The notes beneath the pieces were generated by a model that saw only the letters and a program-made list of their open reading frames with translations, was not told the DNA's origin and did no database searches. This document shows, piece after piece, positions 1-5,142 of a stretch of DNA of 5,142 nt. The first letter of the stretch is position 1. Every line of letters begins with the position of its first letter. The stretch spans positions 1 through 5,142 of the forward strand of contig JANXUN010000412.1 in NCBI GenBank assembly GCA_025356185.1, in the 5' to 3' direction. The DNA comes from Gemmatimonadaceae bacterium. Its GTDB lineage: Bacteria > Gemmatimonadota > Gemmatimonadetes > Gemmatimonadales > Gemmatimonadaceae. A program made the position numbers and the translations under genes.

Positions 1-1
1 C

Positions 2-2737
2 ACGCACTTCGTCCGTCTGATCACGGTACTCGATGGTCGCCCACTCGGCGACATCGCGCTGCACACCGACGCCCTGCGTCACGATGTCGGCGCGGCGCTC
101 GGAGCGTTGGACGCGGCGCTGGTTGGATTTGATCATCCTGCGCTGCATCGCACATTTCATTGGGATCTCGCGCGCGCGCAAGACGTCGTCGCGCAGCGCG
201 TTGAGCTTGTGCGTGATGTGATGTTACGCGAGAGCATCAGGCGTTGTGCGGCGTGGCATCAGGAGCATGTCGCGCCCGTGCTGCCGATGCTGCGACGCAG
301 TGTGATTCACAGCGACGCCAATGATTTCAATATTCTGGCAGACGCAGCCACGCAACGCGTCACGGGTATTGTGGACTTTGGCGACATGGTGTTCAGCCAT
401 ACGGTAAACAATGTCGCGATTGCCATGGCGTACGTTGCGTTGCATGCGGACGACCCGTTGGCCGCCGCTGCGCGCGTAGCCGCAGGCTATCACGCCCTGT
501 TCCCGCTGACTGAACAAGAAATTGCACTGCTGTTCAGCTTGATGTGCATGCGGTTGTGCATGAGCGTGTGTGTCGCGGCGGAGCAGATGGCGGCGCGCCC
601 CGATTCGTCGTATCTGGGCATTAGTCAGGCGGCGATTCAGCGCACGTTACCAACAATCGCCGCGATTCATCCGCGATTCGCGCACTACACGCTTCGTGCG
701 GCGTGTGGATTGTCACCGGTTCCCCATGCGGATCGCGTGACGCGCTGGCTGGCTGCGCATCAGCACGAGTTCGCACCCGTGCTCGGATGCGATCTGCGAC
801 ACACACCAGTCGCGCCGCTCGACTTTAGTGTCGGGAGCGCGCTCATCGCCAGCGACCCGACGTACAACGAGCCAACCGCGCTCGATGCGCGCATCGCGAG
901 TGTGCTGCGTGAACACGGTGCGTCGATTGGTGCGGGCGGTTACTGCGAGCCGCGTCTAATCTATCACTGGCCAAACGAACCGCGGTCGCAAGAACCGCGC
1001 ACGGTGCACATCGGCCTCGATCTGTCGCTCGCGTCTGGCTCACCATTGCGCGCGCCAATGGACGGCATCGTGCACGGCTTCGAAGACGCCGATGCACATC
1101 ACGACTACGGCCCCGTCATTGTCCTGCGCCACGAAACCACCGACACTGAGCCGGTCACTTTTTACACGTTGTACGGACACCTCACGCGCGATTCGCTAGA
1201 CGGTTTGGCAGTGGGACAGCGCGTCACGAAAGGATCTGAGTTCGCGCGAATAGGCAGCGCGCCGACAAACGGCCATTGGTGGGCGCACGTGCACATGCAA
1301 CTCATCACCGACATGTTCGACGTGCCGTGCAACGTCGACGGAGCGGTGCGAGCGAGTCAACTGCCGGTGTGGCGCAGCGTGTGCCCAGATCCCAACCTCA
1401 TTCTGGGCATTCCGGAGACGCGACTGCCCCACCGCACGACGACGCGAGACATCGCCGAGTTACGTCGCGCGCGCATTGGCGGCAACGTGAGCGTCTCATA
1501 CGGAACGAACCCGCTCAATATCGTGCGCGGCATCGGGCAGTATTTGTATGACGACGTTGGACACCGCTACATCGACGCATACAACAACGTCGCGCATGTG
1601 GGGCACTCGCATCCGCGCGTCGTTCGTGCGGTTAGCGACCAGCTTGCGGTATTGAACACGAACACGCGTTATTTGCAGGATCAGCTCACCGCATTTGCCG
1701 ACGCTCTCGTCGCGACGTTTCCGGTGCCGCTGTGCGTGTGCTACTTCACGGCGTCAGGTAGTGAGGCGAACGAGCTCGCGTTGCGATTGGCGCGGACGTT
1801 CACGCAGCAGCGCGACCTGATCGTGATGGAGTCGGCGTACCACGGTCACACCACGACGCTCATCGACATTAGTCCATACAAGCACGCGGGTCCGGGCGGG
1901 CAGGGCGCTCCAGATTGGGTACACACGACACTCATTCCCGACGTGTATCGCTGTGGCGATGTGCAGGGTGATGCGGGCGCGTGGTTTGCATCGCACGTCG
2001 GCGCTGTGATTGAATCGGTGCGTGCGTCAGGTCGCGGATTGTGCGGATACATCGCGGAAACGTGTCCGAGCGTCGGCGGCCAGATCATGCTTCCCAACGG
2101 ATACCTCGCAAACGTGTATGCACGTGTGCGTGCCGAGGGTGGCGTCTGTATCGCCGACGAAGTGCAAACAGGGTTCGGCCGCATCGGCACGCACTTCTGG
2201 GCGTTTGAACAGCACGATGTCGTGCCGGACGTTGTTGTGCTCGGAAAGCCGATTGCGAATGGCTATCCGATGGGTGCGGTGATTACGACGCGTGCAATCG
2301 CCGAACGATTCGACAATGGTATGGAGTTCTTTAGCACGTTTGGCGGAAGCACCGCCGCGTGTGTGGCAGGAAAAACCACGTTGCAAGTGACACAGGACGA
2401 ACAACTGCAACACAATGCGCTGATCGTTGGTGCGCACCTCAAGCGCGCGCTGCAGTCGCTCGGTGCGCGTTACGATATCATCGGCGATGTGCGCGGCTCC
2501 GGACTTTTTTTAGGCGTGGAGCTGGTTCGCGATCACGAGACACGATCGCCAGCGCCGGTTGCGGCGGACTTCGTGGTGAATCGGATGCGTGCACGGGGCG
2601 TGCTGGCGGGTACGGACGGACCGTTTCACAACGTGATCAAGTTGCGCGGACCGATGACACTGACCGTCGACGACGCGGATCGGATCGTCGATGCGATGGG
2701 CGCGTCGCTGCGGGAGCTGCCCGCTGAAACTCGCTGA
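2..2737 (+). CDS. Trifunctional fusion: APH/hydroxylysine-kinase-like + M23 peptidase + class-III PLP phospho-lyase (5'-partial)
   Basis: The frame is open from the left edge (reading THFVRLITVLDGRPLGD), so the start lies outside. The TTG at 107 is internal; 911 residues are visible and perhaps 100 are missing. Residues 1-215 are an APH-type kinase domain, with the catalytic loop HSDANDFN (H103, D105, N110) and the metal-binding DFGD (D125). Residues 332-440 are an M23 peptidase domain, with HIGLD (H336, D340), LYGHL (H393) and HVH (H429, H431). Residues 485-905 are a class-III aminotransferase fold, with GSEAN (586-590), YHGH (613-616), IADE (D719) and the PLP lysine K749 in GKPIANGYP. The fold resembles vertebrate ETNPPL/PHYKPL, which are phospho-lyases rather than transaminases. 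Bacterial fusions of this lyase with an APH-like kinase are known and helped identify the vertebrate enzymes. Inference: an amino-alcohol such as ethanolamine or hydroxylysine is phosphorylated, then split to aldehyde, ammonia and phosphate. Substrate and peptidase role are unproven. No catalytic motif looks damaged. The stop is TGA. Confidence 0.93.
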   Translation, partial: THFVRLITVLDGRPLGDIALHTDALRHDVGAALGALDAALVGFDHPALHRTFHWDLARAQDVVAQRVELVRDVMLRESIRRCAAWHQEHVAPVLPMLRRSVIHSDANDFNILADAATQRVTGIVDFGDMVFSHTVNNVAIAMAYVALHADDPLAAAARVAAGYHALFPLTEQEIALLFSLMCMRLCMSVCVAAEQMAARPDSSYLGISQAAIQRTLPTIAAIHPRFAHYTLRAACGLSPVPHADRVTRWLAAHQHEFAPVLGCDLRHTPVAPLDFSVGSALIASDPTYNEPTALDARIASVLREHGASIGAGGYCEPRLIYHWPNEPRSQEPRTVHIGLDLSLASGSPLRAPMDGIVHGFEDADAHHDYGPVIVLRHETTDTEPVTFYTLYGHLTRDSLDGLAVGQRVTKGSEFARIGSAPTNGHWWAHVHMQLITDMFDVPCNVDGAVRASQLPVWRSVCPDPNLILGIPETRLPHRTTTRDIAELRRARIGGNVSVSYGTNPLNIVRGIGQYLYDDVGHRYIDAYNNVAHVGHSHPRVVRAVSDQLAVLNTNTRYLQDQLTAFADALVATFPVPLCVCYFTASGSEANELALRLARTFTQQRDLIVMESAYHGHTTTLIDISPYKHAGPGGQGAPDWVHTTLIPDVYRCGDVQGDAGAWFASHVGAVIESVRASGRGLCGYIAETCPSVGGQIMLPNGYLANVYARVRAEGGVCIADEVQTGFGRIGTHFWAFEQHDVVPDVVVLGKPIANGYPMGAVITTRAIAERFDNGMEFFSTFGGSTAACVAGKTTLQVTQDEQLQHNALIVGAHLKRALQSLGARYDIIGDVRGSGLFLGVELVRDHETRSPAPVAADFVVNRMRARGVLAGTDGPFHNVIKLRGPMTLTVDDADRIVDAMGASLRELPAETR

Positions 2738-2766
2738 TTGATTTCCGCTTCGTGCAAAGATTTAAA
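2738..2766 (+). promoter_or_regulatory. Weak sigma70-like promoter candidate for the MBL-fold gene
   Basis: TTGATT (2738-2743) begins directly after the upstream stop codon. It is followed after exactly 17 bp by TTTAAA (2761-2766). Each hexamer matches four of six consensus positions. The stretch is more AT-rich than the flanking genes and lies 50 bp before the next start. The spacing is ideal but the hexamers are weak. The 78-bp gap is also short enough for cotranscription with the upstream gene, and no terminator-like hairpin was seen in it. Confidence 0.22.
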
Positions 2767-2800
2767 GTTGTGACATCGGCATCGATAACCATTTTTCCGC

Positions 2801-2805
2801 GAAGG
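2801..2805 (+). promoter_or_regulatory. Ribosome-binding site for the MBL-fold gene
   Basis: GAAGG lies 10 nt upstream of the ATG at 2816. It is a moderate Shine-Dalgarno match at slightly long spacing. It favours the 2816 start over the in-frame ATG at 2831 (Met6), whose own upstream region is inside the coding sequence and carries no comparable purine run. Confidence 0.45.
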
Positions 2806-2815
2806 CCGTAAGACC

Positions 2816-3946
2816 ATGACCACACGCCTGATGCAGCGAACTCGAGTGTACTCGTCCGTGTTGTTTTTCGCCTGTATCACAAATGTGATGTACGTTCAAC
2901 GCGCGCCCACGCCAGCGGCAAAAAATGCGCGTCCGGCCACCACTCGCTCCACGCTTGACATCTATTTCATTGACGTCGAAGGCGGCCAGTCGACGCTCGT
3001 TGTCACGCCGGCTGGCCAGACGCTCCTGATCGATACCGGCTTTCCCGGAGACGGAACCTTCGCATCCAAGGCCGGTGACCCCACCGAAGCGCGCGATGCG
3101 CAACGAATACTTGCCGCCGCGCACGATGCACAGATCCAGCGCATCGATTTCTTGATGCTCACCCACTACCATGCCGATCACGCGGGCGGCGTTCCTGAAC
3201 TCGCGCAGCTGTTGCCGATTCGCGCGTTCATTGATCATGACAAACCGAGCGCCGATGTTGACGCCGCAGTTCCCGGAACGCAGGCGGTGTACGACGCATA
3301 CATCGCGCGGCGCGGACTGTCGCGCCATCTCTCGCCAAAGCCGGGTGACAAGTTGCCGCTGGTGGGCGTCGACGCGTTTATCGTCTCGTCGGTCGGCGCC
3401 ACGCTGACCGCGCCCATCCCTCGCGCTCGCGGCGCATCGCTACAACCCAATCGCTCGTGCGTTGGCAGTGGGCTTCCGGCGCAGGAAAAAACAGAGAATC
3501 CGCGCAGTACGGGCGTGCGACTGCAATACGGGGCGTTTTCGTTTCTCGATGTCGGCGACTTAAGCGGACCGGCACTGTTCGCGCTCACCTGTCCTCACAA
3601 CCTCATCGGCAACGCAAGCGCGTATCTGGTCGCACATCACGCCGGTGTCGACGCCGCCGATCCGGCAATGTTCACGTCGATTAAACCACGTGTCGCGATC
3701 TTTAACAACGGTGCAAAGAAAGGCGGCGCGGCCGAAACGTTCGCAACGTTGCGCACGATGCCTAACATCGATGTGTGGCAGCTGCACACGTCATTGAATG
3801 ACGGTGCGATGAACGTCAGTGACGATCGCATTGCGAATCTCGACGAGCGCACCAACACCTGGCTTAAACTGTCAGCCAAAGCCGACGGCAGTTTTACGAT
3901 CACGAACGGGCGTACTGGAAAAACGCAGGCGTACGCCAAGCAATAA
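2816..3946 (+). CDS. ComEC-like MBL-fold metallo-hydrolase, probably exported
   Basis: This is a complete 376-residue protein. Residues 1-10 carry four basic residues (three Arg before the core plus R10) and are followed by a hydrophobic stretch (about 11-27, VYSSVLFFACITNVMYV). This looks like a signal peptide or anchor. FFAC at 17-20 is a poor lipobox because Phe sits at -3. A Pro/Ala-rich spacer follows. The MBL fold starts near residue 47 (LDIYFIDVEGGQSTLVV, then LLIDTG at 71-75). The metal-binding motif is THYHADHAGG (H117, H119, D121, H122). LDVGD (D245, D248) and VAHHAG (H274, H275) supply the later ligands in the manner of ComEC-type MBL domains. NNGAKKGG (297-304) and the C-terminal beta-rich ending (about 348-374) resemble an MBL subfamily I associate with Acidobacteriota and Gemmatimonadota. 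Function is hydrolysis of an unknown substrate, possibly a phosphodiester by analogy with ComEC; this is inference. There is no ComEC channel domain. The TAA stop is followed in frame by TGA. It lies 78 bp after the fusion gene on the same strand and is convergent with the M14 gene. Confidence 0.9.
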   Translation: MTTRLMQRTRVYSSVLFFACITNVMYVQRAPTPAAKNARPATTRSTLDIYFIDVEGGQSTLVVTPAGQTLLIDTGFPGDGTFASKAGDPTEARDAQRILAAAHDAQIQRIDFLMLTHYHADHAGGVPELAQLLPIRAFIDHDKPSADVDAAVPGTQAVYDAYIARRGLSRHLSPKPGDKLPLVGVDAFIVSSVGATLTAPIPRARGASLQPNRSCVGSGLPAQEKTENPRSTGVRLQYGAFSFLDVGDLSGPALFALTCPHNLIGNASAYLVAHHAGVDAADPAMFTSIKPRVAIFNNGAKKGGAAETFATLRTMPNIDVWQLHTSLNDGAMNVSDDRIANLDERTNTWLKLSAKADGSFTITNGRTGKTQAYAKQ

Positions 3947-3959
3947 TGAGCACTCGCAA

Positions 3960-4127
3960 CTCGCAACTGGTGCATTTAGGAACTGGTGGCTGACAACTGA
4001 ACCCTCGAAACTCTGAACTTTTGTTAACTGGCCAGCGTCGCGCGCGATGCCGGAAGAGTTCAACCAAAGTTCAGAGTTTCGAGGGTCCAGTTACGAGATG
4101 CCAGTTCTTACCGGCCTCAGTTGCCAG
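3960..4127. repeat. Large imperfect intergenic palindrome between convergent genes
   Basis: Bases pair in one register (positions summing to 8087) across nearly the whole gap. The blocks are 3963-3969 with 4118-4124 (7 bp), 3980-3986 with 4101-4107 (7 bp), 3995-3999 with 4088-4092 (5 bp) and 4001-4021 with 4066-4086 (21 bp, perfect). A short inner stem is 4023-4029 with 4057-4064, containing one bulge and a skipped base. The remaining loop is about 4030-4056. Mismatched patches between blocks have equal length on both sides, so the arms stay aligned over about 60 nt each. It could act as a bidirectional transcription barrier for the two convergent genes. It could also be a small non-coding mobile or REP/MITE-like element. 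I do not recognise a named family, and no transposase or clear target duplication is visible. Confidence 0.85.
4001..4086. repeat. Perfect 21-bp inverted-repeat core of the palindrome
   Basis: The left arm 4001-4021 (starting ACCCTCGAAACTC) and the right arm 4066-4086 (ending GAGTTTCGAGGGT) are exact reverse complements over 21 bp, 44 bp apart. Transcribed from either strand this gives a very stable hairpin. No run of T follows either arm, so it is not a canonical intrinsic terminator. Confidence 0.92.
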
Positions 4128-4136
4128 CGGCCAGCT

Positions 4137-5141
4137 TCAATTTCCCACCGCGTTCATCGACCGCAAAATCGGGTAATACTGCGGCGCAGGATTCGTCCCC
4201 AATACCGCATCCAAAATATTCCACTGCATGTATCCGTCGTCCGAACGCGGATCGAGCAGAATAAATGCATACCGCGCGAGCGGTTGATCCATCGGAATGA
4301 TCAGTGAGCCCACGGGCAGCGTCTGCTCCGCCGCTTCCCATGCGCCCGTCAGCGTGCGCGCTTTGTGCGTGCCCTGATACTCGCGATCGACCATCGTATT
4401 CGTCGCGATTTTATATCGATCGCCTTTGAATGCGATCTCTTTGTCGGTCACGGTAAACTTGACCCCCGATGCTTCAAGACGATCAGACACTGCCGCAATC
4501 ATGCGTGCAGTCGGCGTTCCGCCACCACCGCCGCCAAACCCGCCACCACCGCCGCCGCGACCACCACCAGGAGGAATTTGTCCCGGAATCGCGCCTGCAC
4601 GTGCACCACCCGGTGCAGCAGGTGCCGTTTCGCCGCCCGCCGTATTCGGAATCACCCATACCCGCGGCGCCATGCTCGTTTCCGTCGGCTCGGCGGTTCC
4701 GTAAAACGGCAGCGCTTCATAGGTGACCGCTGTTGCTACGCGCAATCGATATGGCCTATCGGCAACGTACGGATTGCGTGTGGACACCGTCGGTGCAAAC
4801 GCGATCTGTTTGAGGTCCGGCGCTTTGACCAACTGTTGACGCACCGCGAGCTGCTGTCCGACAATTGATTCTTTGTTTGCCGCATCGACCGTGCTCCGCA
4901 CTTTCTCGCCGTTCGCCGAGATCCACGTGAGCGTCTCTTCTAAGAACCAATACGTCTCGGTGATGCGCGTTTTGAACGATGCGTACGAATACGTCTCTGT
5001 GAGCAATCCCAAAATATTGCGCACGCCAAACAGCGTTGACGTGTAGCGGGGCTTCGCCAGCTCCGCATCCGAACGCCACGCACGATCGGCACCGTTGCCC
5101 GACACACCGCCGTAATAAAACCAATCGGATCCGTGCTTCGT
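4137..5141 (-). CDS. M14-family zinc carboxypeptidase-like protein, C-terminal part (5'-partial)
   Basis: The frame stays open through the right edge (first visible residues TKHGSDWFYYGG), so the GTG at 5105 is internal; 334 residues are visible. Residues 18-70 contain RYTSTLFGVRNILGLLTETY, then SYASFKTRITETYWFLEETL. This matches the end of the M14 catalytic domain in the acidobacterial-type peptidases I remember, where the ET/EAYSY glutamate is the likely catalytic base (here residue 49, codon 4995-4997). The HxxE...H zinc site would be upstream, outside the window. The rest, about 250 residues, is the accessory C-terminal region typical of these proteins, ending in the PVGSLIIPMDQPLARYAFILL and YPILRSM segments. 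A Gly/Pro-rich insert (about residues 173-212) interrupts it after PRVWVIPN. The protein probably cleaves C-terminal residues from peptides outside the cytoplasm; location cannot be checked because the N-terminus is missing. The stop is TGA, 10 bp from the palindrome. Catalytic competence cannot be judged from this half. Confidence 0.85.
   Translation of the reverse strand, partial: TKHGSDWFYYGGVSGNGADRAWRSDAELAKPRYTSTLFGVRNILGLLTETYSYASFKTRITETYWFLEETLTWISANGEKVRSTVDAANKESIVGQQLAVRQQLVKAPDLKQIAFAPTVSTRNPYVADRPYRLRVATAVTYEALPFYGTAEPTETSMAPRVWVIPNTAGGETAPAAPGGARAGAIPGQIPPGGGRGGGGGGFGGGGGGTPTARMIAAVSDRLEASGVKFTVTDKEIAFKGDRYKIATNTMVDREYQGTHKARTLTGAWEAAEQTLPVGSLIIPMDQPLARYAFILLDPRSDDGYMQWNILDAVLGTNPAPQYYPILRSMNAVGN
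4518..4568 (-). other. Low-complexity GGN-codon tract encoding a poly-Gly linker in the M14 gene
   Basis: On the minus strand these 17 codons encode GGGRGGGGGGFGGGGGG, nearly all GGN with mixed GGT and GGC third bases. The preceding residues are also Ala/Gly/Pro-rich (about 4569-4625). It reads as a flexible linker inside the C-terminal accessory domain. The imperfect trinucleotide repeat could expand or contract without breaking the frame. Confidence 0.85.
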
Positions 5142-5142
5142 T

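Noticed and set aside
107..109. TTG as the start codon of the fusion gene
   Set aside because: The same frame is open to the left edge and encodes recognisable APH-like sequence before it (FVRLITVLDGRPLGD), so this is an internal leucine.
33..221. 62-codon open frame inside the kinase domain
   Set aside because: It lies in another frame of the fusion gene, with Arg/Ser/Thr-rich composition and no family resemblance.
2762..3328. 188-codon open frame antisense to the MBL gene
   Set aside because: It overlaps a well-supported gene, shows no recognisable domain, is Arg-rich and Cys-rich, and fits an antisense shadow of GC-rich coding DNA.
4001..4086. Classic intrinsic terminator
   Set aside because: The stem is long and has a large 44-bp gap between its arms, and no T-run follows on either strand. 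A termination role remains possible but not in the canonical form.
3958..4122. CRISPR-like or tandem repeat array
   Set aside because: The repeated unit is only a tetramer with unequal spacing. There are no 25-40-bp direct repeats separated by unique spacers, and the organisation is a palindrome.
4426..4704. Proline-rich plus-strand open frame
   Set aside because: The poly-Pro run is simply the complement of the poly-Gly tract of the M14 gene.
4365..4868. 167-codon plus-strand open frame opposite the M14 gene
   Set aside because: It has Arg/Thr/His-rich low-complexity content created by the complement of the Gly codons and GC-rich coding bases. It has no domain and no convincing ribosome-binding site.
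5103..5105. GTG (minus strand) as the start of the M14 gene
   Set aside because: The open frame continues to the right edge with family-like residues (DWFYYGG), and the protein would lack the zinc-site half, so this is an internal valine.

Overview
The window is GC-rich bacterial DNA holding three protein genes, two of them cut by the window edges, and one structured intergenic element. No tRNA, rRNA, CRISPR array, insertion sequence or phage gene was seen. The gene content suggests a soil- or sediment-type Acidobacteriota (Vicinamibacteria-like) or Gemmatimonadota genome. The evidence is a secreted-looking MBL-fold hydrolase family that I associate with those phyla, and a large M14 peptidase with a glycine-rich insert. 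This placement rests on remembered family resemblance, not on a search.

Left part (2-2737, + strand): the 3' 911 codons of a three-domain enzyme. In order it has an aminoglycoside-phosphotransferase/hydroxylysine-kinase-like domain, a complete M23 (LytM-type) peptidase domain, and a class-III PLP-dependent domain of the phosphoethanolamine/phosphohydroxylysine phospho-lyase type. The kinase and lyase domains suggest one chain that phosphorylates an amino-alcohol and then eliminates phosphate and ammonia. The role of the peptidase domain between them is unclear.

Middle (2816-3946, + strand): after a 78-bp gap comes a 376-residue ComEC-like metallo-beta-lactamase-fold protein with a hydrophobic N-terminus, probably exported. 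Its exact substrate is unknown. A weak promoter-like pair and a modest ribosome-binding site lie in the gap.

Intergenic 3947-4136: this 190-bp gap separates two convergent genes. Almost all of it is one large imperfect palindrome (about 3960-4127) with a perfect 21-bp stem core and AACT/AGTT tetramers placed in mirror register. It lacks a U-tract and is longer than an ordinary terminator. It is the least explained part of the window.

Right part (4137-5141, - strand): the C-terminal 334 codons of a large M14-family zinc carboxypeptidase-like protein. The ETYSY segment with the likely catalytic Glu is visible; the zinc-ligand region lies beyond the right edge. A poly-Gly insert interrupts its C-terminal accessory domain.

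The three genes do not form an obvious single pathway. A loose theme is scavenging of peptides and amino compounds, but this is inference.
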